Source: Kribbella italica | GTDB taxonomy: Bacteria; Actinomycetota; Actinomycetes; Propionibacteriales; Kribbellaceae | Direction of reading: 5' to 3' | DNA length: 64,000 bases | Assembly (NCBI RefSeq): GCF_014205135.1 | Contig: NZ_JACHMY010000001.1 | Coordinates: 1,488,001 to 1,552,000 of the forward strand | Part shown: one piece after another, positions 52,570 through 63,313 of the stretch | How positions within the stretch are numbered: position 1 is the first letter of the stretch | Layout of the letters: each line of letters starts with the position of its first letter | Translations under genes and position numbers: made by a program | Notes under the pieces: model-generated | Told to the model about the DNA's origin: nothing | Databases searched by the model: none | The model's input: the letters and a program-made list of their open reading frames with translations, nothing else

Positions 52570-54093
52570 GTGCGCCGTCTGAAGACTCTTGCCCTCGGCA
52601 CCGTCCTTGCCCTGCTGGCGGTCGGGCTGCCGGCCTCGGCCGCCGCCGGTGCGACCGATCCGGTCACCACCAACGGCTGTGTCGAGAGCGTGCCCGAGCC
52701 GGGCAGCACGACGCCGGTGCGGATCTGCTACTCGCTGTTCAAACCGGCCGGCGCGTCCGCGCGCCGTACCGTGCCACTGGTCTTCCACAGCCACGGGTGG
52801 GGCGGCAGCCGGACCAAGGACGCCGCCGCGTTCGCGTCGTACTTGCAGGCCGGGTACGGCGTGCTGAGCTTCGACCAGCGCAGCTTCGGCGAGAGCACCG
52901 GCGTCGCGCACGTGATGAACCCCGATCTCGAGGGCCGCGACGTGATCCGGCTGGTCGACTTCGTCGCCGGGCTCGACTGGGTGACCAGACAACGGCCGGG
53001 CGATCCGCTGATCGGCGCGATCGGCGGATCGTACGGTGGTGGCTACCAGTTCGCCGGCGCGTTCACCGAACTGCGCGACAAGGGCCGCACCCGGTTCGAT
53101 GCGCTGGTCCCCGAGATCACCTGGTGGGACCTCAAGCAGAGCCTGGCGCCGGACGAGTCGGCGCGGACGATGTGGCTGACGATCCTGTACGCCGGAGGCG
53201 GCCAGAACCTGCCACCCGCGGTCCAGGCGGCGTTCGTCGCGCTGATCACCACCGGCGCCTGGCCGGCCGGACAGGCCGGTCGTGACCTGGACGCCTTCTT
53301 CGCGAAGAACGGACCGGCCTGGCACGTACGGCACGGCCGGAAGCTCGACGTACCGGTGCTGATCGGGCAGGGACTGTCGGACAACCTGTTCAACCTCAAC
53401 CAGGGTCTGCAGAACTTCGACCGGGCGCTCACACCGCGGGCGCGGGCCCGGTCGATGCTGGTCGGCTACAACGGCGGGCACACGTTGCCGAGCGTCGTCC
53501 CGCCGGGCTACGCGACGCCGGGCGACCCGTGCTCGATCGCGCTCGGCAGCCCGAACTTCGGGGCGCTCGCGCAGCGGTTCCTCGACCTCAACCTCAAGCA
53601 CCGCCGCAGTGGGCTGACCGGATTCGGGCGCTACCACCTGGCGACCGCCGACGGACGCTGCGCGACCGAGCGCGACCTGACGCCGAACCGGCGGTACACC
53701 GTCGGCAGCGTCACCAGCAGCGCGAACGCCGGGCTGCCGGTCACGGTCGAACTGGCCAAGGGCCCGATCACTGTCACCGGCGTGCCGCGGCTCGACGCGA
53801 AGGTGACCACGCTGCGGCCGGACGCTGCGGCGTACTTCGCGCTGAGCGTGGGCACGTCGCCGCTGGACGCGAAGATCGTGCAGAACAACACGATGCCGCT
53901 GCGGGAGCCGCGCGTCGTCCGGAACGTCCGACGGACCGTCGAGCTGCCCGGGATCGCCGTCGACGTACCGGCCGGGAAGTCGCTGTACCTCAGCGTCGCG
54001 CCGGCCGCCGACATGTTCGCCGGGCAGAACGGACTGCTGCCGAACGCGGTGAAACTCGACCGCGCCGCGCTCAGTCTGCACCGCAGTTACTGA
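52570..54093 (+). CDS. Secreted alpha/beta hydrolase, CocE/NonD (S15-like) family
   Basis: 507 residues. A signal peptide covers residues 1-26 (LALGTVLALLAVGLPASAAAG). The hydrolase domain includes FHSHGWGGSRTK (oxyanion region), the nucleophile elbow IGGSYGGGYQ, the Asp in VLIGQGLSDNLFN, and the His in YNGGHTLPS. The C-terminal 120 residues form a beta-rich domain as in X-Pro dipeptidyl-peptidase-like enzymes (RYTVGSVTSSANAGLPV and onward). It is expected to act outside the cell on esters, amides or peptides. The start GTG has GAGGAG upstream. Confidence 0.87.
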   Translation: MRRLKTLALGTVLALLAVGLPASAAAGATDPVTTNGCVESVPEPGSTTPVRICYSLFKPAGASARRTVPLVFHSHGWGGSRTKDAAAFASYLQAGYGVLSFDQRSFGESTGVAHVMNPDLEGRDVIRLVDFVAGLDWVTRQRPGDPLIGAIGGSYGGGYQFAGAFTELRDKGRTRFDALVPEITWWDLKQSLAPDESARTMWLTILYAGGGQNLPPAVQAAFVALITTGAWPAGQAGRDLDAFFAKNGPAWHVRHGRKLDVPVLIGQGLSDNLFNLNQGLQNFDRALTPRARARSMLVGYNGGHTLPSVVPPGYATPGDPCSIALGSPNFGALAQRFLDLNLKHRRSGLTGFGRYHLATADGRCATERDLTPNRRYTVGSVTSSANAGLPVTVELAKGPITVTGVPRLDAKVTTLRPDAAAYFALSVGTSPLDAKIVQNNTMPLREPRVVRNVRRTVELPGIAVDVPAGKSLYLSVAPAADMFAGQNGLLPNAVKLDRAALSLHRSY

Positions 54094-54108
54094 AAGTTTC
54101 GTGAGTGA

Positions 54109-54127
54109 CCCTGCAAAAGCTTGCGGG
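54109..54127 (+). terminator. Weak hairpin after the hydrolase gene
   Basis: CCC(T)GCAA-AAGC-TTGCGGG forms a 7-bp stem with one bulged T, 16 nt past the stop. A duplicated GTGACCCT flanks it. No T tract follows. Confidence 0.35.
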
Positions 54128-54216
54128 TGACCCTCAGTTAGTGGACTCTTGGATCGCTGCCGGGCTGGCCGCACTGGGACGGGGCGGTTCCGGTGGTGGC
54201 CGGCCCGGCCGCCTGA

Positions 54217-55767
<1,551 letters not shown>

Positions 55768-55771
55768 CCTC

Positions 55772-56278
55772 CTAGTCCGCCAACCCCCGGACGCGGTCCA
55801 AGTAGGTCTTGTAGACCGTCAGGAACGGTTCCGCGGTGGTGATGTTGGACACGACCCAGGCGCAGGTGGCCTGGGCGGTGGCGACTACCTGGGGTGGGTA
55901 GCCGTAGTGGACCTGGTGGGCGGCGAACTCGTCTTCGTCCATCACCTTGACCGTGCCGTCGCGGAGGCGGCGGATGTCGAGGTCGAGGTCGACGGCGGTG
56001 ACGGTGTCGACGCCGAACTCGGGCGGCATGGTGATGTCGCAGTAGATCTCGGTGGGGTGGGGCGCGTCGTTGAACAGGGCGCTCCACCACTGGCCGCGGG
56101 GGAAGAGGCGGACGCGGCTGTGGTCGACCGGCCTCCAGGTGCCGTCGGCGCGCTGGGCGCGGTCGCCGGGGCGGGAGCCGACCCAGAGGCCGTGGTCGTC
56201 CTCGCCGAGGTGGAGGGACTCCATCAGGCGGTGGGGGCGGCCGTCGTACTTGCGGAACAGGGTCCGCACCATCTCCAT
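55772..56278 (-). CDS. DUF402 protein (FomD/nucleoside diphosphatase-like), copy 2
   Basis: 168 residues from ATG 56278. It is clearly paralogous to the 54220-54714 product: VRTLFRKYDGRPHRLMESLHLGEDDHGLWVGSRPG, LFPRGQWWSALFNDAP, EIYCDITMPPEFGVDTVTAVDLDLDIRRLRDG, and VMDEDEFAAHQVHYGYPPQV. A short insert (GDRAQRADGTWRPVDHSR) distinguishes it. Its stop lies 4 nt from the rfbB stop. TAGAGT on the minus strand lies 7 nt before the ATG, giving a leaderless start like copy 1. Confidence 0.87.
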   Translation of the reverse strand: MEMVRTLFRKYDGRPHRLMESLHLGEDDHGLWVGSRPGDRAQRADGTWRPVDHSRVRLFPRGQWWSALFNDAPHPTEIYCDITMPPEFGVDTVTAVDLDLDIRRLRDGTVKVMDEDEFAAHQVHYGYPPQVVATAQATCAWVVSNITTAEPFLTVYKTYLDRVRGLAD

Positions 56279-56285
56279 GACGGTT

Positions 56286-56291
56286 ACTCTA
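56286..56291 (-). promoter_or_regulatory. -10 element for leaderless DUF402 copy 2
   Basis: TAGAGT on the minus strand with 7 nt to ATG 56278. Confidence 0.45.
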
Positions 56292-56437
56292 GGTGAGATG
56301 GATGCCACCGGTGAACCACTCGACCGTCCGGAGCGTCCCGTACTGTGAGATTGCTCCGGAAGGCCTTGCCGCGTTCGGCATCGGCGACCGGGGTGCATAG
56401 ACTCGACCATTCGAGGACAACCCTGCGGAGGAGCTCG

Positions 56438-58333
56438 ATGCGCTTGCTGGACACGGTCGGAGGGCCGGCGGACCTCAAGGACCTGACCGATCAGCAGCTG
56501 ACGGACCTGGCCGCGGAGATCCGCGACGTGCTCGTCGAGACGGTGTCGCGGACCGGCGGGCACCTGGGCCCGAACCTCGGCATGGTCGAGATCACCCTGG
56601 CGATGCACCGGGTCTTCGACTCGCCGCGCGACCGGCTGGTCTACGACACCGGTCACCAGACCTACGTGCACAAACTGCTCACCGGCCGGGCGCCGAAGTT
56701 CGACACCTTGCGCCAGCAGGGCGGCCTGTCGGGGTACCCGAGCCAGGCCGAGTCCGAGCACGACATCGTCGAGAACAGCCACGCCTCGACCTCGCTGTCG
56801 TACGCCGACGGCCTGGCCAAGGCGTACCGCCTGCGCAAGGAGGACCGGCACGTGGTCGCGCTGATCGGTGACGGCGGCCTGACCGGCGGCATGGCCTGGG
56901 AGGCGCTGAACAACATCGCCGCCTGCGACGACCTCAAGCTCGTCGTGATCGTCAACGACAACGGACGGTCCTACAGCCCGACCGTCGGCGGCCTGGCCAC
57001 GCACCTGACCAGCCTGCGCACCAACCCGCGGTACGAGAAGATCCTCGACCTGGTGAAGACCAACCTCGGCCGGACGCCGTACGTCGGACCGCCGATGTAC
57101 GAGGTGCTGCACGGGGTGAAGAAGGGGCTGAAGGACATGCTCGCCCCGCAGGGCATGTTCGAGGACCTCGGCCTGAAGTACGTCGGCCCGGTGGACGGCC
57201 ACGACCGGGTGGCGATGGAGGACGCGCTGGCCAAGGCGAAGGCCTTCGGCGGGCCGGTCCTGGTGCACGCGGTGACCCAGAAGGGCTTCGGGTACGCCGC
57301 CGCCGAGCAGGACGAGGAGGACAATTTCCACCAGGTCCGCCCGGCGCACAAGCCGCGTGGCTGGACCGACGTGTTCGCCGAGGAACTGGTCGAGATCGGT
57401 CACCGCCGGCCGGACGTCGTCGCGATCACCGCGGCGATGCTGCACCCGACCGGCCTGGCGGCGTTCGGGCAGGAGTTCCCGGACCGGATCTTCGACGTCG
57501 GGATCGCCGAGCAGCACGCGGTGACGAGCGCCGCCGGGCTCGCGATGGGCGGGCTGCACCCGGTCGTCGGGCTGTACGCGACGTTCCTGAACCGCGCGTT
57601 CGACCAGTTGCTGCTGGATGTCGCGCTGCACAAGTGCGGGGTGACGTTCGTGCTCGACCGCGCCGGGGTGACCGGTGACGACGGGGCGAGCCACAACGGC
57701 ATGTGGGACATGTCGCTGCTGCAGGTCGTGCCGGGTCTCCGCCTGGCCGCGCCGCGCGACGGCAAGCGGGTCGCCGAGCTGCTGAACGAGGCGATCGAGG
57801 TGGACGACGCGCCGACCGTCCTGCGGTACGCCAAGGGCGAGGTGTTCCCCGACCTCGACGCGATCGACCGGATCGGTACGACGGACGTCCTGGTCCGCAC
57901 CGGCACGGACGTGCTGATCGTCGGGATCGGCGCGATGGCCGCGACCGCGGTGGACGTCGCCGAGCGGCTCGGCGCGCAGGGCTTCGGGGTGACCGTGGTC
58001 GACCCGCGCTGGGTGAAGCCGGTCGCGCCGGAGCTGGTCGAGCTCGCGGCCGAGCACAAGTTCGTCGTCACGATCGAGGACAACGGCCGCGTCGGTGGTT
58101 GCGGTGCGGCGATCGCGCAGGCGATCCGGGACGCCGGGGTCGGTACGCCGGTCCGCGACTTCGGGATCCCGCAGCGCTTCCTCGACCACGCCAAGCGGCC
58201 GGCGATCCTGCAGGAGATCGGCCTGACCGGTCAGGAACTGGCCCGCGAAGTGATCGAGCTGATCACCCGGGACCAGGGGGACGCGATCACCAGTGAGCCC
58301 GACACCGCCCGCGGCCGGCCCGCCGGGGCCTGA
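56438..58333 (+). CDS. dxs: 1-deoxy-D-xylulose-5-phosphate synthase
   Basis: 631 residues from ATG 56438, with CGGAGGAG just upstream. Thiamine diphosphate site: [16 protein letters not shown] with [17 protein letters not shown]-terminal [18 protein letters not shown] and [17 protein letters not shown]; the transketolase-type catalytic region is [17 protein letters not shown], with [20 protein letters not shown]. It condenses pyruvate and glyceraldehyde 3-phosphate as the first step of the MEP isoprenoid pathway. Its last 41 nt overlap the start of the membrane metallopeptidase gene. Confidence 0.97.
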   Translation: MRLLDTVGGPADLKDLTDQQLTDLAAEIRDVLVETVSRTGGHLGPNLGMVEITLAMHRVFDSPRDRLVYDTGHQTYVHKLLTGRAPKFDTLRQQGGLSGYPSQAESEHDIVENSHASTSLSYADGLAKAYRLRKEDRHVVALIGDGGLTGGMAWEALNNIAACDDLKLVVIVNDNGRSYSPTVGGLATHLTSLRTNPRYEKILDLVKTNLGRTPYVGPPMYEVLHGVKKGLKDMLAPQGMFEDLGLKYVGPVDGHDRVAMEDALAKAKAFGGPVLVHAVTQKGFGYAAAEQDEEDNFHQVRPAHKPRGWTDVFAEELVEIGHRRPDVVAITAAMLHPTGLAAFGQEFPDRIFDVGIAEQHAVTSAAGLAMGGLHPVVGLYATFLNRAFDQLLLDVALHKCGVTFVLDRAGVTGDDGASHNGMWDMSLLQVVPGLRLAAPRDGKRVAELLNEAIEVDDAPTVLRYAKGEVFPDLDAIDRIGTTDVLVRTGTDVLIVGIGAMAATAVDVAERLGAQGFGVTVVDPRWVKPVAPELVELAAEHKFVVTIEDNGRVGGCGAAIAQAIRDAGVGTPVRDFGIPQRFLDHAKRPAILQEIGLTGQELAREVIELITRDQGDAITSEPDTARGRPAGA

Positions 58334-60041
58334 TCCCGAGCCTGCCCCCTGGTTCCCCCAGGAGCAGGCTCAGGAGCCGCCCCGGCAGCACCCCGTCGAC
58401 CCGGCCGAGGCCGAGACCGGGGAGCTGCCGGCCGCCTCGTGGTTCCCCGAGGAGGACCACCCTCGTGACCAAGGCAGCGCCGCATCCAGCGAGCCTGCCT
58501 CCCTGCTTGCCGGGGAGGCAGTCCGGCAGCACCCCGTCGACCCCGCCGAGGCGGACACCGGCGAGCGCCCGGCCGCCGCCTGGTTCCCGGAGGAGTCTCC
58601 TCAACCCGGCCGGCCACCCCACGACCCGGCGGCTGCCCCCTGGTTTGCCGAGGAGCCTGCGCAAACCGCTCAGCTGCAACCACCTGAGGCAGGCGCCGAG
58701 CCGGCCCAGGTTCCGCCTCGTGGGCGTCACGCGGCGGCGACCCCGCGCCGCCACGGCGTCGGGCCGATCCTGATCGCCCTTGTTCTCGTGGCCGCAGCCG
58801 TCGCCGGTGGGCTGGCGCTCCACAAGTCCGGGACCGACAGTACGACGCCGCCCGTGGCCGCCGCGTCCAAGACGCCCGAGGTCGACCGGGCCGCCCGCGC
58901 GTCCGGCGTCGACGCCGTACTGACCGCCCGCGCCGAAGCCGTGCGGCTCAACAAACCCGACCAGTTCCTCGCCGCGATCGACCCGGCCAACAAGGCCCTC
59001 CGCGCCCGCCAGCGCACGCTGTTCGACAACCTTCGCCGCTTCGGGTTCGCCAGCCTCAAGTACGAGCGCCTCCAGGAGCAGTACGACCAGGCGATCACCG
59101 ACAAGTACGGCCCGAGCACCTTCGTCGTCGCCGTCGCGATGACCTACCAGATCCGCGGCATCGACCCGGTCCCCGCGCGGACGATGCTCGGCTACACGTT
59201 CGTCCAGCGCCCCGACAAGAAGTGGACGCTCGTCTCCGACACCGACCTCGACAAACGCCTCCCACGCGGCTCGCACCAGGAGGCCTGGGACGTCGGCGAG
59301 GTCCTGGTCAAACGCGCACCCCGAGTCCTCGTCGTCGTGGAGACAGGCCAGACCAAGCTGGCGGCGAGCCTGCTCACCAAGGCCGGCAGTGCGGTGAAGG
59401 CGGTCAGCAAGAGCTGGCCCGGCGGCTGGACCGGCTCCGGCGTGGTGATCGCGCTCGACGACAAGGTCGTTCGCGGCGCGGACTACACGCTGCCGAAGAA
59501 CGCCGAGGACGCGCTCGCGATGGCGACCTGGGTCTACCGCTCGCTGCCCGGCGAGGTCAGCGGCGTGGGGGAGCGGACCGACTCGTACGTCGTGATCAAC
59601 CCGCGCAACCGGAGCAAGATCGACGCCCGGACGCTCGCGCACGAGTTCACCCATGTCGCGACCGCGCCGTACGGAACGTTCGCGCCGCGCTGGCTGGTCG
59701 AGGGGGCCGCGACCTGGGTCGAGTTCCTGCCCATGGACGGCGCTCGCGACCTGGCGATCGGCACCTACCGGCAGACCGTCCGGACCAAGTACCTGGCCAA
59801 GGCGAAGGCGCTGCCGGCCGACGCGACCTTCTTCCAGGACTCGCTGAAGTCGTACCCGCTGTCCTGGCTCGCGGTCGACCTGCTGATCGAGCGGTACGGC
59901 GGGACCGAGCTGGTCACGCTGTACCAGGAGATGGCCGCGCTCGGGCAGACCCAGGCCGAGCGCGACCGGATCATGCTCGAGCACCTCGGCCTGACCGAGG
60001 CCGGCCTCTTCCAGGCCCTCAAGGCTGCGGCCGCCGCCTGA
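58293..60041 (+). CDS. Membrane-anchored peptidase MA-like metallopeptidase, paralogue 1
   Basis: 582 residues from GTG 58293, inside the end of dxs. Residues 1-150 are a Pro/Glu/Trp-rich cytoplasmic tail containing two copies of [10 protein letters not shown] plus a WFPEE motif that recurs. A membrane helix lies at about 153-173 ([18 protein letters not shown]). The ectodomain has an N-terminal region shared with the two paralogues ([25 protein letters not shown]). The peptidase site is HEFTH at residues 450-454, with the downstream Glu in EGAATWVEF (470-477). This pattern fits a gluzincin (peptidase MA) zinc protease; no substrate can be named. Confidence 0.82.
   Translation: MSPTPPAAGPPGPDPEPAPWFPQEQAQEPPRQHPVDPAEAETGELPAASWFPEEDHPRDQGSAASSEPASLLAGEAVRQHPVDPAEADTGERPAAAWFPEESPQPGRPPHDPAAAPWFAEEPAQTAQLQPPEAGAEPAQVPPRGRHAAATPRRHGVGPILIALVLVAAAVAGGLALHKSGTDSTTPPVAAASKTPEVDRAARASGVDAVLTARAEAVRLNKPDQFLAAIDPANKALRARQRTLFDNLRRFGFASLKYERLQEQYDQAITDKYGPSTFVVAVAMTYQIRGIDPVPARTMLGYTFVQRPDKKWTLVSDTDLDKRLPRGSHQEAWDVGEVLVKRAPRVLVVVETGQTKLAASLLTKAGSAVKAVSKSWPGGWTGSGVVIALDDKVVRGADYTLPKNAEDALAMATWVYRSLPGEVSGVGERTDSYVVINPRNRSKIDARTLAHEFTHVATAPYGTFAPRWLVEGAATWVEFLPMDGARDLAIGTYRQTVRTKYLAKAKALPADATFFQDSLKSYPLSWLAVDLLIERYGGTELVTLYQEMAALGQTQAERDRIMLEHLGLTEAGLFQALKAAAAA
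58383..58596. repeat. Direct repeat of about 72 bp, 141-bp spacing, in paralogue 1
   Basis: Copies start at 58383 and 58524 and encode [10 protein letters not shown](E/D)TGE and a following WFPEE. They produce the repeated Trp-containing motif of the cytoplasmic tail. Further shorter WFPQE and WFAEE motifs occur nearby. Confidence 0.8.
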
Positions 60042-60206
60042 TCCACCAGGCGGAACCGGTTACGGCCATCACTGCTCCGGCAGCGGGGAATCCCGGGGAT
60101 TCCAGGGGCAAAGTTGTATACCCGGCGTGTCGGTGGTGGATTCAGCAGGACCGAGTAGGGTAGCCGGGCTGTCGCTGGACGGGCGGACCGGAGGAATCGA
60201 CCCGAC

Positions 60207-61583
60207 GTGAGTGTGTCACCCCCTGACGCTGCCCGGCCGGGCGCTCAGGCACCGCCCCCTAGGCCCCGCCGCTGGCTGGGTCTGCTGGTGGTGGTCGTGC
60301 TGACCTGCGGCGGTGTCGCGTACGCCGTCGAGCAGCGCGAGGACGACGCCCGCAGCCGGCCCAAGGTGAGCGTCGGCCCGGCGTCCCCGCCGAACCAGAG
60401 CAACAAGCCGCCGTCCAAGACCGCGGCCGCGGTCGCCGCCCGGCGGCAGGCGGTCGACATCGTGCTGCTGCGCCGCGCGAAGGCGGTCCGGGACGGTAAC
60501 GAGAAGCTGTTCCTGGCCGACATCGACCCGGCCGACACCAAGCTGCGCCAGGAGCAGCGGACGCTGTTCGCGAACCTGGTCGAGATCGGCTTCACCGAGG
60601 TCGGGTACAGCCAGGCCGAGGAGCGGTTCGACCAGGCCGCGGTCCGCGAGCACGGCTCGTCGACGTACCTGGTCCGCGTCCTGATGCGCTACCAGATCCC
60701 GAAGGTCGACCTCGACCCGGTGACCACCGAGCTCGGCTACACGTTCGTCAGCCGCGGCGGCCGCTGGGTCATCACCGACGACCGCGACCTGGACGACGAG
60801 CTCGGCCCGACCGCGCACCGCGAGCCCTGGGACCTGGGCCGGATCGAGGTCCGGCGCGGTCCGCGGGTGCTGGCGATCGTGGAGAAGGGCGACACCGATC
60901 GCGCCGAGGCGATCGTTGCCGAGGCCAATGAAGCACTCGGCCAGGTGACGGCGTACTGGCCGCGCCGCTGGCGTGGATCGGTGCTGATCGTGGCGCTCGA
61001 CGACACCGAGGTCCGGGACGCGCGGTTCGCCGACGAGGACATCGAGTCCGCCGCGAGCGCCGGCTCGACGTTCACCTCGCTGCCCGGTCAGGACACCGCG
61101 GACGGTACCGTCGGCGGCGCGTACATCGTGGTCAACCCCAAGGAACGCGACCGGATCGACGAGATCCTGCTGTCGCACGAGATCACCCACGTCGCCACCG
61201 CCGACCTCGGTGGCTACGAGCCGCTCTGGCTCGCCGAGGGCGCCGCGGAGTACGTGTCCTGGCGCGGGATCGAAGCGGTCGGTGGTGCCGGCGAGGTCGC
61301 CAAGTGGGAGCAGGAGGTGATCGACCAGGCGCTGCCCGGTCTGGTCGCGCTGCCTTCGGATCTCGGCTTCTACGAGAGCAACACCGACGTGTACGGCGTG
61401 AGCTGGCTGGCCGTGCGCTTCCTGGTCCGTGAGATCGGTCTCAAGGCGGTCGAGGACCTGTACGAGGACCTGGCCCGGCACGGCACCGACCAGACCAGCC
61501 GCGACCGCATACTGCTGACCCGCACCGGGTACACCGAAGCGACGTTGTGGATCTCACTCAAAGACTACCGACCTCAACGCTAA
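60207..61583 (+). CDS. Membrane-anchored peptidase MA-like metallopeptidase, paralogue 2
   Basis: 458 residues from GTG 60207, with GGAGGAA upstream. The cytoplasmic tail is only about 20 residues; the membrane helix is RRWLGLLVVVVLTCGGVAYAV (22-42). The ectodomain aligns with paralogue 1: DIDPADTKLRQEQRTLFANLVEIGF, LGYTFVSRGGRWVITDDRDLDDELG, and AYWPRRWRGSVLIVALDD. The site is HEITH at 324-328 with Glu in LAEGAAEYV (344-348). It lacks the long repeat tail of paralogue 1. Extracellular or cell-wall-facing proteolysis is inferred from topology. Confidence 0.83.
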   Translation: MSVSPPDAARPGAQAPPPRPRRWLGLLVVVVLTCGGVAYAVEQREDDARSRPKVSVGPASPPNQSNKPPSKTAAAVAARRQAVDIVLLRRAKAVRDGNEKLFLADIDPADTKLRQEQRTLFANLVEIGFTEVGYSQAEERFDQAAVREHGSSTYLVRVLMRYQIPKVDLDPVTTELGYTFVSRGGRWVITDDRDLDDELGPTAHREPWDLGRIEVRRGPRVLAIVEKGDTDRAEAIVAEANEALGQVTAYWPRRWRGSVLIVALDDTEVRDARFADEDIESAASAGSTFTSLPGQDTADGTVGGAYIVVNPKERDRIDEILLSHEITHVATADLGGYEPLWLAEGAAEYVSWRGIEAVGGAGEVAKWEQEVIDQALPGLVALPSDLGFYESNTDVYGVSWLAVRFLVREIGLKAVEDLYEDLARHGTDQTSRDRILLTRTGYTEATLWISLKDYRPQR

Positions 61584-61585
61584 GT

Positions 61586-61606
61586 AGTACTTTGATCTGA
61601 AATACT
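61586..61606. promoter_or_regulatory. AT-rich imperfect dyad before the permease gene
   Basis: AGTACTTT (61586-61593) faces AAATACT (61600-61606); six of seven outer positions pair. It lies in the 37-bp gap between paralogue 2 and the permease and is markedly AT-rich for this genome. It may hold a promoter or operator for the permease. Confidence 0.35.
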
Positions 61607-61620
61607 TTCTAGGAGGCGTC

Positions 61621-63102
61621 GTGAGTCTGTTACGGACCAAGACGATCGAGCAGTCGATCGCGGACACCGACGAGCCGGAGTACCAGCTCAAGAAACGCCT
61701 CACCGCCCTGGACCTGACCGTGTTCGGCATCGGTGTGATCATCGGTGCCGGGATCTTCACGCTCACCGGAAGGGCTGCCCAGGCGTACGCCGGGCCGAGT
61801 ATCGCGTTGTCGTTCGTGCTGGCCGCGATCTGCTGCGGCCTCGCGGCGCTGTGCTACGCCGAGTTCTCCTCGACCGTCCCGGTGTCGGGATCGGCGTACA
61901 CGTTCTCGTACTTCTCCCTCGGCGAGGTCTTCGCCTGGATCATCGGCTGGGACCTGCTGCTCGAGCTGATGCTCGGGGCAAGCGTCGTCGCCCAGGGCTG
62001 GTCGACGTACGCTGCGCTGTTCCTGGAGCAGATCGGTCTGGGCTGGCCGGACTCGATCGGCCCGGACTCACATGTCAACGTGCTGGCGATGCTGCTGATC
62101 ATCGTGCTGACGATCCTGGCCACGGTCGGCATCAAGGAGTCGCTGCGGGTCAACCTGGTGCTGGTCGCGGTCAAGCTGTTCGTCGTGCTGTTCGTGATCA
62201 TCGCCGGCCTGTTCTACATCAAGGGCTCGAACCTGACCCCGTTCATCCCCGACAGCGTGCCGGCCGAGAACGGTGACGTGACCATCACGACTCCGTTGTT
62301 CCAGGCCCTGTTCGGGTTCACGCCGTCGACGTTCGGCGTGATGGGCCTGGTGTCGGGCGCGTCGCTGGTGTTCTTCGCGTTCATCGGGTTCGACGTGGTC
62401 GCGACCACCGCCGAGGAGGCGAAGAACCCGCAGCGCGACCTGCCGCGCGGCATCATCGGCTCGCTGGCGATCTGCACCGTGCTGTACGTGCTGGTCTGCA
62501 TCGTGATCACCGGGATGGTCAACTACAAGGACATCAACGGCGAGGCCGCGCTGGCCGAGGCGTTCCGGTCGGTCGGCCGGCCCGGGTTCGCGACGCTGAT
62601 CTCGGCCGGTGCGGTCGCGGGTCTGACCACCGTCGTGCTGACGCTGATGATCGGTGCCGCGCGGGTGGTGTTCGCGATGAGCCGCGACCACCTGGTGCCG
62701 GCCAAGCTCGGCAAGACGCACCCGAAGTTCGGTACGCCGTACCGGCTGACGATCGGGATCGGCGTCGTGGTCGCGATCGTCGCGGGCGTCACCCCGATCG
62801 GCAAGCTGGAGGAGATGGTGAACATCGGCACCCTGGCCGCGTTCACCCTGGTCTCGATCGCGGTCCCGCTGCTGCGCCGGCGGCGGCCGGATATCCAGCG
62901 CTCGTTCCGCGTCCCCGGCAACCCGGTGGTGCCGATCGTGGCCGCGGTGATCTGCATCTACCTGATGCTGAACCTGTCGCTGGAGACCTGGCTGCGGTTC
63001 GCGATCTGGATGGCGCTCGGCTTCATCGTGTACGCCGTCTACGGCTACCGCCGCAGCCGCGTCGGTCTCGAGGAGAAGACCGGCGAGGCCACCAAGGCCT
63101 AG
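61621..63102 (+). CDS. APC-superfamily amino-acid permease (CAT-like)
   Basis: 493 residues from GTG 61621, with AGGAGG 4 nt upstream. About 12 membrane helices are present; the N-terminus matches the cationic amino-acid transporter group: LKKRLTALDLTVFGIGVIIGAGIFTLTGRAA, CYAEFSSTVPVSGSAYTFSYFSLGE, then FFAFIGFDVVATTAEEAKNPQRDLPRGI and a C-terminal RRRRPDIQRSFRVPGNPVVPI. It takes up amino acids by proton coupling; the specific substrate is unknown. Its place between metallopeptidase paralogues 2 and 3 could link extracellular protein breakdown with uptake (inference). Confidence 0.92.
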   Translation: MSLLRTKTIEQSIADTDEPEYQLKKRLTALDLTVFGIGVIIGAGIFTLTGRAAQAYAGPSIALSFVLAAICCGLAALCYAEFSSTVPVSGSAYTFSYFSLGEVFAWIIGWDLLLELMLGASVVAQGWSTYAALFLEQIGLGWPDSIGPDSHVNVLAMLLIIVLTILATVGIKESLRVNLVLVAVKLFVVLFVIIAGLFYIKGSNLTPFIPDSVPAENGDVTITTPLFQALFGFTPSTFGVMGLVSGASLVFFAFIGFDVVATTAEEAKNPQRDLPRGIIGSLAICTVLYVLVCIVITGMVNYKDINGEAALAEAFRSVGRPGFATLISAGAVAGLTTVVLTLMIGAARVVFAMSRDHLVPAKLGKTHPKFGTPYRLTIGIGVVVAIVAGVTPIGKLEEMVNIGTLAAFTLVSIAVPLLRRRRPDIQRSFRVPGNPVVPIVAAVICIYLMLNLSLETWLRFAIWMALGFIVYAVYGYRRSRVGLEEKTGEATKA

Positions 63103-63132
63103 CTGCTCGCCGCGACAGCCCACGTGCCACCG

Positions 63133-63171
63133 AAGGCCGCGCCACCGGATCTCGTCCGGGGGCGCGGCCTT
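63133..63171 (+). terminator. Rho-independent terminator of the permease gene
   Basis: Perfect 11-bp arms at 63133-63143 and 63161-63171, with an inner CCGGA/TCCGG stem in the loop and CTTT at the 3' side. It starts 31 nt after the permease stop and separates it from paralogue 3. Confidence 0.85.
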
Positions 63172-63313
63172 TGCCGACGGTAGGATTCTTCAGTCGACCG
63201 CCTGTGTCTTCCAAGTACCGGCCACCGATCGGGGGTTGGTCCTTGTGAGGTGGCGGGCGACGAGGGGCAGTGGCGCTGGTTCACCGGAACTCTCGCAGAG
63301 GGCAGACTCTTTC

